Assembly (NCBI GenBank): GCA_027037155.1
Contig: JALWBK010000288.1
Span: 1 to 6,006, forward strand
Direction: 5' to 3'
Origin: a bacterium
GTDB lineage: Bacteria; Thermosulfidibacterota; Thermosulfidibacteria; Thermosulfidibacterales; Thermosulfidibacteraceae
Length of the DNA stretch: 6,006 nucleotides
The position numbers and the translations under genes are program-made. The stretch's first letter is position 1, and each line of letters starts with the position of its first letter. The notes under the pieces were generated by a model, which was not told the DNA's origin, made no database searches, and saw nothing but the letters and a program-made list of their open reading frames with translations. This document shows positions 1 to 5,550 of this stretch, in pieces.

Positions 1-833
1 GAGGATTCAAGTACCCGTACATCTTTGAGACTGCCGTCTCTGGCTATTATGAAGAGTATCTTTACGGTGCCTGAGATACCGGCAGCTGCAGCCTCAGGCG
101 GGTACCTCCACACGAGGTAAATCTTGTCTCTTATGTGTTTGAAGTAAGAGATGTACTTGGACTCGGTGGTGTCCAAGGATATCTCTACCGACTCACCTTC
201 TCCCATCTGGGGAACTATCTTGCGACTCTCTTTGCTTATAAGGCGAGGATCTATTAGAGGGATTTTCCTCTTTGGAAGAGGTGGTGAAGGTATGCGCGCC
301 ATTTTGTTCTTTATATGCACTTTCGTGGGCTTCGCTTTCTTTCTCTTTTCCCTTTTAGCCTTTGCCACCTTTTGCTTTTGGCCAACATGTTTGTTCTTTA
401 TGCCTTTATTCTCCTTCTTTCCCTTCTTTGCCACTTGCTTCTTTGCCTTCTCTTTGGAGGGCTTGGGAGCAGGCTTTACCTTGGGGGGAGAGGGAGGAAG
501 TCCCGTTTTGAAGGGTAATCCCCACTGGGGTTTAAGTACGGGGGATGAGCCTGAGAGCATGGATTTTTCCTGCTTTCCTAAAGGTCCTTTTTTTCTGAGG
601 GTGTACTGGGATATGATGGGTGTGTTCTTTTCCTTGGGAGTTTCGGGATGTTTGGGCTTGGGAACATCTAAGATCTTTACGTAAACCACTCTCTCTTTCT
701 TCTCAAGCTTTTTGAGGACGTTGCTGAAGGGCTCTGTTAGGTTTAGCAGATTGTTGAAAAGCAGAAAGGTGACGATGTGAAAGAGGACGGATACAATAAA
801 AAATAGGGTTTTTCTCTCTAAGTCTTCCCTCAT
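1..833 (-). CDS. tonB: TonB-family energy transducer (3' end cut by window edge)
   Basis: Inner-membrane-anchored protein that would pass proton-motive-force energy from an ExbB/ExbD motor to outer-membrane receptors. The visible 277 codons read: a short basic N-terminus; one membrane helix at about residues 9-30 containing S15 and H19, matching the SxxxH pattern of E. coli TonB (Ser16/His20); a long periplasmic linker; and the start of a TonB C-terminal domain from about residue 228. That domain shows W242-R-Y-P-P, a GISG turn (252-255) and a DG at 266-267, and the window ends at a conserved-looking LESS. The linker is odd: residues 118-177 hold 25 Lys by hand count and little of the usual alternating EP/KP. 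The ATG abuts the TAG of the exchanger gene, with AGGG at 844-847 as a moderate ribosome site. No exbB or exbD is in view. TolA is an alternative reading, but the SxxxH and the C-terminal pattern favour TonB. Confidence 0.85.
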   Translation of the reverse strand, partial: MREDLERKTLFFIVSVLFHIVTFLLFNNLLNLTEPFSNVLKKLEKKERVVYVKILDVPKPKHPETPKEKNTPIISQYTLRKKGPLGKQEKSMLSGSSPVLKPQWGLPFKTGLPPSPPKVKPAPKPSKEKAKKQVAKKGKKENKGIKNKHVGQKQKVAKAKREKRKKAKPTKVHIKNKMARIPSPPLPKRKIPLIDPRLISKESRKIVPQMGEGESVEISLDTTESKYISYFKHIRDKIYLVWRYPPEAAAAGISGTVKILFIIARDGSLKDVRVLES

Positions 834-1790
834 CTAAAATCTGCCCTGGTTATAGATAATCACTATGTAAATTATGTAGGAGAGAAGGAGGAGGAAACCT
901 TGGATTCTTGATATCTTGCTTGCAAATCTCAGCAGAAGAAAGAGTGCTAGGGTGAAGCCCATCATCACGGGCAGATCAAACCTGAGGAGCTCTTCCTTTA
1001 CAGGAATGGGTCGTATTACGGAGACGGTGCCTATGATAAAAATGATGTTTAGGATGTTGCTTCCAACAACGTTGCCTGTGGCTATTTCAGCACTTCCTTT
1101 GAGGGTTGCAGCAATACTTGAGGCAAGCTCTGGCAGGGATGTTCCCAAAGCGACGAGACTTAGGCCTATAATGAGCTCACTGACTCCCAGGGCTCTTGCT
1201 ATGAAGGTTGCCGCTCTTATGAAAAGCTCTGAACCTCCAATCAGAGATGCCAGACCTGCAGCTGTTATTGTGACCAACACAGGAATAGACTGTTGAGGGG
1301 TGGCTTTCGGGATTTCTTCTATCTCCTGAAATAGCTTCTGCTCACTTCTGAGCAGGTATGCGATGAAGATTATCAATAGCGCTAAGAATACTATTCCTTC
1401 ATTTCTCCCTATTACGTAATTCAGCGAAAAGATAATCATAAGAAGGGAACTTAAAAGCAGAAGCGGGTACTCAAACTTGAGCAGGCTCTTTACCGATGCT
1501 ATGGGCCTTATCAGTGCGGTGGTGCCTAGTATAAGACCTATGTTGCATATATTGCTTCCCACCACGTTGCCGATGGATATATCAGGACTTCCCTTTACAG
1601 CGGCTATGGTGCTGACGAAGAACTCGGGAAATGAAGTGCCAAGAGCTACCAAAGTGATACCGATGAATAGCTCACTTACCCCTAATTTAGCTGCTAATTT
1701 TGCAGCGCCTTCAACAAAGTAGTTGGCTCCTAAAGTTAGAAGGAGGGCTCCCGCTATTAGCATTGCCACATATAGCAGCAGGGAGCCCAT
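834..1790 (-). CDS. Na+/Ca2+ exchanger, CaCA family (YrbG-like)
   Basis: Inner-membrane cation antiporter of 318 residues, the normal length for bacterial CaCA exchangers, which trade calcium for sodium or protons. About ten hydrophobic segments are visible (roughly 3-23, 39-59, 70-92, 107-125, 131-147, 168-190, 203-223, 236-260, 272-289, 297-314), split by a hydrophilic loop at about 148-167. The two diagnostic alpha repeats are clear. The first has GTSFPE (51-56) and GNVVGSN (74-80); the second has GTSLPE (216-221) and GNVVGSN (239-245). E56 and E221 are the expected ion-binding acids. It starts 10 nt after the ferritin-like gene and its stop touches the tonB start, so it is translated within the same operon. 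Family assignment is firm. The transported ions (Ca2+/Na+, Ca2+/H+ or another divalent) cannot be read from sequence. Confidence 0.95.
   Translation of the reverse strand: MGSLLLYVAMLIAGALLLTLGANYFVEGAAKLAAKLGVSELFIGITLVALGTSFPEFFVSTIAAVKGSPDISIGNVVGSNICNIGLILGTTALIRPIASVKSLLKFEYPLLLLSSLLMIIFSLNYVIGRNEGIVFLALLIIFIAYLLRSEQKLFQEIEEIPKATPQQSIPVLVTITAAGLASLIGGSELFIRAATFIARALGVSELIIGLSLVALGTSLPELASSIAATLKGSAEIATGNVVGSNILNIIFIIGTVSVIRPIPVKEELLRFDLPVMMGFTLALFLLLRFASKISRIQGFLLLLSYIIYIVIIYNQGRF
1026..1145 (-). repeat. alpha-2 repeat of the exchanger (internal duplication, second copy)
   Basis: Codons 216-255 of the exchanger, carrying GTSLPE and GNVVGSN. It is the second copy of the ancient internal duplication that defines CaCA transporters. 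The copy at 1521-1640 has the same motifs at the same spacing: 18 residues lie between the E of GTSxPE and the N of GNVVG in both. The two halves are expected to sit in the membrane in opposite orientation. Confidence 0.85.
1521..1640 (-). repeat. alpha-1 repeat of the exchanger (internal duplication, first copy)
   Basis: Codons 51-90 of the exchanger, with GTSFPE followed by GNVVGSN, matching the copy at 1026-1145. The strongest DNA-level similarity is over the GNVVGSN codons. Acidic residue E56 here pairs with E221 of the other copy to line the ion site, as known for the family. Confidence 0.85.
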
Positions 1791-1800
1791 CTCTTGTGTG

Positions 1801-2232
1801 TTACTCCTCTATCTTGATGATTTCTTTCAGCAGGCCAAAGAGCTTTTTGTGTCTTATCTCGTCCTCTAAGATGGCTTCGTACAAGGCCTTGGTCTTCTCG
1901 TCACCTTCCTCTTCACACACTTTAATGTGGCGCCTGTACATTTCAATGGCTTCTTCTTCCACCTCTATGTCCGAATCAAGCATGGCGTTGAAGTCCGTTT
2001 CCCACTTTACCTTTCCAGTAGTGGTGCTTTCTTTGCCTCCCAGTTCCACTACTCTTTTGGAAAACTTCTCTGCATGCTTCATCTCTTCAACTGCTATTCT
2101 TTCCAGCAGCTCTCTGGCGATGGGGTGGGTGTCTTTGGGGAATCTGTAGTGCTGCCCCATGTACTGGAAGATAGCACCTATCTCCCTCTCAATGGCTTCA
2201 TTCAAGATCTCAATGATTCTCTCCTTATTCAT
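1801..2232 (-). CDS. Bacterioferritin-like diiron (ferritin-like) protein
   Basis: A 143-residue four-helix ferritin-like protein, presumably cytoplasmic, that oxidises or stores iron. All six ferroxidase ligands of E. coli bacterioferritin can be placed by eye: E17, E50, H53 (in EEMKH), E92, E125 and H128 (in EDEIRH). M51 lies where Bfr Met52 ligates haem between subunits, so haem binding is possible. It is about 15 residues shorter than classical Bfr and ends just after helix D, so the C-terminal fifth helix that helps form the 24-mer shell appears to be missing. It may therefore form a dimer or smaller assembly and act as an oxidase or peroxide-scavenging protein rather than a storage shell. 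Its ATG overlaps the suhB end by 8 nt and has a strong GGGAGG 7 nt upstream. Rubrerythrin-like is an alternative reading, but there is no rubredoxin CxxC module. Confidence 0.85.
   Translation of the reverse strand: MNKERIIEILNEAIEREIGAIFQYMGQHYRFPKDTHPIARELLERIAVEEMKHAEKFSKRVVELGGKESTTTGKVKWETDFNAMLDSDIEVEEEAIEMYRRHIKVCEEEGDEKTKALYEAILEDEIRHKKLFGLLKEIIKIEE
1804..1810 (-). promoter_or_regulatory. Distant ribosome binding site of the exchanger gene
   Basis: AGAGGAG lies inside the last codons of the ferritin-like gene, 13 nt from the exchanger ATG at 1790, which is longer than the usual 5-9 nt. No better site precedes the next in-frame ATG (codon 10), so the 1790 start is kept. Terminating ribosomes from the ferritin-like gene, only 10 nt away, may supply most initiation. 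Confidence 0.5.
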
Positions 2233-3016
2233 GGCTTATCCTCCCTTGAGTTATAGCTTTGTTTAAGATCTCCTTCACCGTGGTGTGTATGGCACCGTTG
2301 GAGGCGATGAGCCATCCTTCTATAGGCTCTTTTCCCATCAATCCTTCTACGATGCCTCCTGCCTCCTTCACTATCAACAGCCCTGGTGCCACATCCCACG
2401 GTGATAGGTAAAAATATATGACTGCATCATATCTTCCGCATGCCACGTATGCCAAATCCAGTGCCGCAGAGCCCGTGTGTCGTGAGGCGGCACCGTTGAG
2501 GAAGATCCATTTGTAGAGGTTGGTCTGTATCTCTATGAGCTCTTTACCGCGATAAGGAAGACCTATGCCTATAAGAGCCTTTCCTATGTGGGTATTGGAG
2601 GAGACTTTTATTTTTTCTCCGTTTAAATAGGCTCCCTCACCCCTTTTAGCGCTGAAGAGTTCTTCCTTCACAGGATCGTAGGTGATTCCGGCTGTTATGC
2701 GGCCTTTCTCGTAGAGTGCGATGTTTATGGCAAAGTGGGGGTTCTTGCGCATGAAGTTTCGGGTGCCGTCAATGGGATCCACTAAAAAGCAGGTTTCAGG
2801 CATCTTCCCAGTGAAGCTCTCCTCTCCTATCACCGGTATTCCTAAGGGGGCAAGTAGCTGCTTTATGTACTCCTCCACTTCAACATCGGTTTCGGTGACA
2901 AAATCGCTTTTTGCCTTTTCCTTGGTCTCTGCTTCGCTTCCGTTGAGAAGCTCTAAAAACCTTATCTTTAGGAGCCTTCCCGCCTTTATGGCAACATTTT
3001 CAAGCTCTTTCAGCAT
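2225..3016 (-). CDS. suhB: Inositol monophosphatase family protein (SuhB-like)
   Basis: Cytoplasmic Mg2+-dependent, lithium-sensitive-type sugar phosphatase of 263 residues, the usual size. Metal ligands are visible: E65 in GEES, then D80-P-I82-D83-G-T in the VDPIDGT motif, and D208 in WDVAPG. The GSAALDLA segment (182-189) is also typical. The substrate could be inositol-1-phosphate, fructose-1,6-bisphosphate, or 3'-phosphoadenosine phosphate (CysQ side of the family); the sequence does not settle this. It overlaps the end of rng by 7 nt and the start of the ferritin-like gene by 8 nt, so the three are probably translationally coupled. Its start has AGGTGAGG at 3025-3032, 8 nt upstream. In E. 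coli SuhB also acts in rRNA antitermination, which gives its pairing with RNase G some meaning, but that second role is inference here. Confidence 0.9.
   Translation of the reverse strand: MLKELENVAIKAGRLLKIRFLELLNGSEAETKEKAKSDFVTETDVEVEEYIKQLLAPLGIPVIGEESFTGKMPETCFLVDPIDGTRNFMRKNPHFAINIALYEKGRITAGITYDPVKEELFSAKRGEGAYLNGEKIKVSSNTHIGKALIGIGLPYRGKELIEIQTNLYKWIFLNGAASRHTGSAALDLAYVACGRYDAVIYFYLSPWDVAPGLLIVKEAGGIVEGLMGKEPIEGWLIASNGAIHTTVKEILNKAITQGRISHE
2240..2245 (-). promoter_or_regulatory. Strong ribosome binding site of the ferritin-like gene
   Basis: GGGAGG on the minus strand, 7 nt upstream of the ATG at 2232 and wholly within the last codons of suhB. It is the strongest site in the leftward operon, which suggests the ferritin-like protein is made in larger amounts than its neighbours. 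It also fixes the start codon. Confidence 0.7.
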
Positions 3017-4515
3017 TGCAGTATCCTCACCTTGTAGTGCTCCTGATGAAAGGAGGGAACCTCCTGTACCCTTATCTTTACACCAAGCTCCTTTTCTAAA
3101 GCCTCAAGGGCGTCGTTCTCCTCTTCAATCATGTACTGCGCCACCGATGGATGTGCCTCTACGTATATGAGGTTTTTGCCTAGGTTGGTGGCTTTGAGCC
3201 TTCTCATCTCCCTGTATATCTCGTGGCAGATGGTGGGTGCCGGCTTGACGTATCCTTTGCCGTGGCAGTAGGGACAGGTATTGCATAGGGTTTTCAATAG
3301 GCTCTCCTTTACCCTCTTTCGGGTCATTATCACCAGCCCTAACTCGGTGAATCCCTGTATGTTGGAAGGGTAGCGATCCTTTTTCAAAGATTCCTTGAGC
3401 ACCCTGAGAACCTCTTCTCTGTGCTCCTCAAGGGCCATGTCAATGAAGTCTATTATGATGATACCTCCGATGTTTCTCAGCCTTATCTGGTGGGCAATCT
3501 CCCTTGCTGCTTCAAGGTTCGTCTGGAATATAGTCTCTTCTAGGTTGTTCTTGCCCACGAACTTGCCGGTGTTCACGTCTATGGCGGTTAGCGCTTCTGT
3601 CTCTTCTATAACTATGTAGCCACCGGACTTGAGCCACACCTTCTTCTCAAGGGCCTTGTTTATCTCCTCCTCCAGGCCGTATCTGGTGAAAAGCGGCACT
3701 GGTTCTTTGTATAGTACGATTCTGTCTGCAGCTTTGGGGACGTAGGATTTGGCAAACTCAAGGCACCTGTGGTAGGTCTCTTTGTCGTCTATGATCACCT
3801 CTTCTGTGTTTTGGTTGAAAAAGTCCCGTAGTGCCCTTGTGGGCAGATCCAGATCTGCGTACAGCAAGTGCGGGGCCGAGACCTTCTCGGCCTTTTCTTT
3901 TATGTTGTCCCACAGGCTTATGAGGTATTCCATATCCGATTTCAGGTCTTCTTCGCTCTTTCCTTCGCTTACCGTTCTGACTATGAAGCCGAAGGGATAA
4001 GGCCTGAGCTTACTGACGATTTCCTTGAGCCTCTTTCTCTCGTCTGGATCGGTAATCTTGTGAGATACGCCTATGTGGCTCATGGTGGGCATGAGGATAA
4101 GGTATCTTCCAGGTAGGGTGATGTGGGAGGTGAGCCGTGCTCCCTTCGTACCCAGGGGCTCTTTGGCAACCTGAACGATGATCTCCTGTCCCTCTTGTAG
4201 GATGTCTTCTATGGGTATGCCTTTGGGAACCCTTTTGGGTATCTGGGACTCGTCTTCTACCAAATCTGCAAACTCTTCCGCCATCTCTAAGGGCGATACC
4301 TCGCTCACATAGAGGAAGCCTGCTCTGCCCACACCAATGTCCACAAATGCCGCGTCCATTCCCGGAAGTATCTTTACCACCCGACCCTTGTAGATGTTGC
4401 CGGCTATGGTTCGCTCTTTCTGTCTTTCAATGTATATCTCGGCAAGGCCGTACTCCTCGGTTATGGCCACCCTGGTCTCTTTTAGGTCTACGTTTATGAG
4501 GATTTTGCTTCCCAT
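3010..4515 (-). CDS. rng: Ribonuclease E/G family endoribonuclease (RNase G type)
   Basis: Cytoplasmic 5'-end-dependent, single-strand endoribonuclease for rRNA processing and mRNA decay. With the ATG at 4515 it has 501 residues, close to E. coli RNase G (489), and it lacks the long RNase E scaffold tail. Visible landmarks: GNIYKGRV then LPGMDAAFVDIG (39-61) of the S1 domain; the family insert at about 83-107; catalytic Asp D313 in AIDVNTG and D356 in IIDFIDM (E. coli D303/D346 equivalents); and a zinc-link C414-P-Y-C417 preceded by C411. A longer reading from TTG at 4554 is open, but its 13 extra codons are the AT-rich promoter bases. Family members start like MGSKILINVDLKETRVA, so 4515 is preferred. 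No ribosome site precedes it. It is the first gene of the leftward operon. Confidence 0.95.
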   Translation of the reverse strand: MGSKILINVDLKETRVAITEEYGLAEIYIERQKERTIAGNIYKGRVVKILPGMDAAFVDIGVGRAGFLYVSEVSPLEMAEEFADLVEDESQIPKRVPKGIPIEDILQEGQEIIVQVAKEPLGTKGARLTSHITLPGRYLILMPTMSHIGVSHKITDPDERKRLKEIVSKLRPYPFGFIVRTVSEGKSEEDLKSDMEYLISLWDNIKEKAEKVSAPHLLYADLDLPTRALRDFFNQNTEEVIIDDKETYHRCLEFAKSYVPKAADRIVLYKEPVPLFTRYGLEEEINKALEKKVWLKSGGYIVIEETEALTAIDVNTGKFVGKNNLEETIFQTNLEAAREIAHQIRLRNIGGIIIIDFIDMALEEHREEVLRVLKESLKKDRYPSNIQGFTELGLVIMTRKRVKESLLKTLCNTCPYCHGKGYVKPAPTICHEIYREMRRLKATNLGKNLIYVEAHPSVAQYMIEEENDALEALEKELGVKIRVQEVPSFHQEHYKVRILQC

Positions 4516-4535
4516 ACGGTTGGAATTCTTATAAT
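4505..4535 (+). promoter_or_regulatory. Probable promoter of the merR-lolD-serS run, with 19-bp spacer
   Basis: A perfect TATAAT lies at 4530-4535. The best upstream partner is TTGCTT at 4505-4510 (only 3/6 to TTGACA), leaving a 19-bp spacer. MerR-type activators act on promoters with overlong 19-20 bp spacers, and a MerR gene follows at once, so self-regulation at this site is plausible. The spacer holds an imperfect palindrome at 4512-4523 (CCA..CG..TGG, 8 of 12 positions symmetric by hand) and GAATTC at 4523-4528. Transcription would start near 4542. The -10 is convincing; the -35 and the MerR link are inference. Confidence 0.5.
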
Positions 4536-4554
4536 ATATGAAAACTATCGTCAA
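4528..4554 (-). promoter_or_regulatory. Probable promoter of the leftward rng operon
   Basis: On the minus strand TTGACG (4554-4549, 5/6 to the -35 consensus) is followed after 15 bp by TATAAG (4533-4528, 5/6 to the -10). The spacer is short. Transcription would begin near 4520-4521, leaving only about 5-6 nt before the rng ATG at 4515. The -10 overlaps the plus-strand TATAAT at 4530-4535, so polymerase could not occupy both promoters at once. Confidence 0.5.
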
Positions 4555-4568
4555 ATGTGGCTTTTGTG

Positions 4569-4907
4569 ATGGAAAAGAAGTACATGCGCATAGGAGAGGT
4601 GGCCCGTATAGTGGGCCTCAATCCCAGGGTACTGAGGCAGTGGGAGAATGAGTATCCTATGTTGAAGCCTCTGAGGCACAAGGGCCACAGGTACTACACT
4701 AAGGAGATGGTGGAGCTTATCCTAAGGATCAAATCCCTGAAGGAAAAGGGGATGACGCCTGAGGGAATAAGGCGGAGGCTTGCCGAGGGGCTTTCCGATG
4801 AGGAGAGAGGCTTCATTGACATATTAGAGGGCGTGAAAGGAGAGATATGCCAGATTCTGGAGTTCATGGATGCTTGTGAAAGGAAGAGGAATCAGGAAGG
4901 TCTATAA
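4569..4907 (+). CDS. Small MerR-family transcriptional regulator
   Basis: DNA-binding regulator of about 112 residues. Residues 8-26 (IGEVARIVGLNPRVLRQWE) form the MerR winged helix-turn-helix. The wing PLRHKGHRYYTKEMVEL follows at 34-50, then KEKGMTPEGIRRRL, then an amphipathic, probably coiled-coil dimerisation helix at about 77-105. There is no C-terminal ligand domain and no metal-binding cysteine cluster (only C94 and C103), so the signal it senses is unknown. The QWE and E-Y-P-x-LKP pattern resembles the HspR/MlrA side of the family more than metal sensors. The frame is open from GTG at 4557; ATG at 4569 is chosen, and ATG at 4584 (MRIGEVAR) also fits. None has a clear ribosome site. 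It stands divergent from rng and its last 38 nt overlap lolD, so it probably controls this region and itself. Confidence 0.85.
   Translation: MEKKYMRIGEVARIVGLNPRVLRQWENEYPMLKPLRHKGHRYYTKEMVELILRIKSLKEKGMTPEGIRRRLAEGLSDEERGFIDILEGVKGEICQILEFMDACERKRNQEGL
4859..4862 (+). promoter_or_regulatory. Ribosome binding site that decides the lolD start
   Basis: GGAG at 4859-4862 lies 7 nt before ATG at 4870 and inside the merR coding sequence. It supports the 4870 start over GTG at 4876, and so supports a real 38-nt overlap between merR and lolD. Confidence 0.6.
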
Positions 4908-5547
4908 CGCTCGTGGCAAAAGGGTTGAGGTGCTAAAAGGGATAGACTTTGAGATGGAGGAGGGGGATTTCGTAAGCATCATGGGTCCCTCTGGTGTGGG
5001 AAAGAGCACCTTCCTGCACATCGTAGGGCTGATAGATTTGCCTACCGAGGGTGAGCTTTTCTTTGGAGGAGGTGCCGTTCCCAAGGATGAGCAAGAAAGA
5101 GCGGTTATGCGAAACCAGTATATCGGTTTTATGTTCCAGTACCATTATCTGCTTCCGGAGTTTACCGCCCTTGAAAATGTGGCGCTGCCATGCCTTATTG
5201 GTGGCCTTGATGAGGAGGAAGCTTTTAAGAGGGCTGCACAGATTTTGGAGCTTATGGGGCTGGGGCATCGTCTTGATCACAGGCCCGGGGAGTTGTCAGG
5301 TGGGGAGCAGCAGAGGGTGGCCCTTGCAAGGGCGTTGGTTAAGGAGCCTAAGCTGGTGATTGCCGATGAACCTACGGGTAATTTGGATAAGAAGACAGGG
5401 ATGGAGGTTGCGGGGCTGATGAAAAAGATGAATAGAGAGAAGGGTATAGCCTTTCTCATAGCCACCCACGATGATGAGCTGGCAGCACTTACCGATAGGA
5501 TTTATCTTATGAAGGACGGTCTGCTTTACCAGCGTGAGGGGAGGTAG
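4870..5547 (+). CDS. lolD: LolD-like ABC transporter ATP-binding protein
   Basis: Cytoplasmic ATPase of 225 residues that would power a LolC/LolE-type inner-membrane permease to release lipoproteins for outer-membrane sorting. All ABC motifs are intact: Walker A GPSGVGKST (39-47), Q-loop Q90 in FMFQYHYLLPEFTALENV, signature LSGGEQ (142-147), Walker B LVIADEP (162-168), D-loop GNLD (170-173) and H-loop H200. The Q-loop segment F-Q-x-x-x-LLPEFTALENV is the classic LolD/MacB-class (MJ0796-like) signature. No permease gene lies on either side, so the partner must be elsewhere or outside the window. It overlaps merR by 38 nt in another frame and ends 3 nt before serS, so the three are likely one transcript. 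FtsE or a macrolide-type (MacB) ATPase are alternatives; the LolD call rests on the LLPEFTALENV stretch. Confidence 0.85.
   Translation: MLVKGRGIRKVYNARGKRVEVLKGIDFEMEEGDFVSIMGPSGVGKSTFLHIVGLIDLPTEGELFFGGGAVPKDEQERAVMRNQYIGFMFQYHYLLPEFTALENVALPCLIGGLDEEEAFKRAAQILELMGLGHRLDHRPGELSGGEQQRVALARALVKEPKLVIADEPTGNLDKKTGMEVAGLMKKMNREKGIAFLIATHDDELAALTDRIYLMKDGLLYQREGR
5538..5544 (+). promoter_or_regulatory. Strong ribosome binding site of serS
   Basis: GGGGAGG overlaps the last codons of lolD, 6 nt before the serS ATG at 5551. It is the best ribosome site in the rightward run, in keeping with an essential, abundant enzyme, and it fixes the start. Confidence 0.75.
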
Positions 5548-5550
5548 GAG

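Noticed and set aside
151..684. Plus-strand open frame of 177 residues, with a 67-residue one in another frame, rich in Phe, Leu and Gly
   Set aside because: It is antisense to tonB. The lysine codons AAG/AAA of the linker read as CTT/TTT on the other strand, which explains both the openness and the Phe/Leu content. TonB has a clear domain match and the antisense frame has none.
834..2232. Possible rho-independent terminators between leftward genes
   Set aside because: Genes overlap, abut or are at most 10 nt apart, and no GC stem followed by a T-run on the minus strand was seen at these junctions.
916..2256. Several plus-strand frames opposite the exchanger and ferritin-like genes
   Set aside because: They have no ribosome sites or recognisable domains, and they lie wholly or mainly opposite genes with firm family matches.
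2721..3170. Plus-strand 149-residue frame opposite suhB and the end of rng
   Set aside because: It is Ser/Pro/Leu-rich with no motif, and it spans two real antisense genes.
3395..4116. Plus-strand frames opposite rng (3395-3619, 3782-4000, 3868-4116)
   Set aside because: They are short, overlap each other in different frames, and lie opposite conserved RNase G sequence.
4561..4577. CTTTT / AAAAG inverted repeat with a 7-nt loop over the merR start
   Set aside because: Five A/T-dominated base pairs make a weak hairpin that is easily expected by chance. There is no T-tract or other support for a regulatory role.
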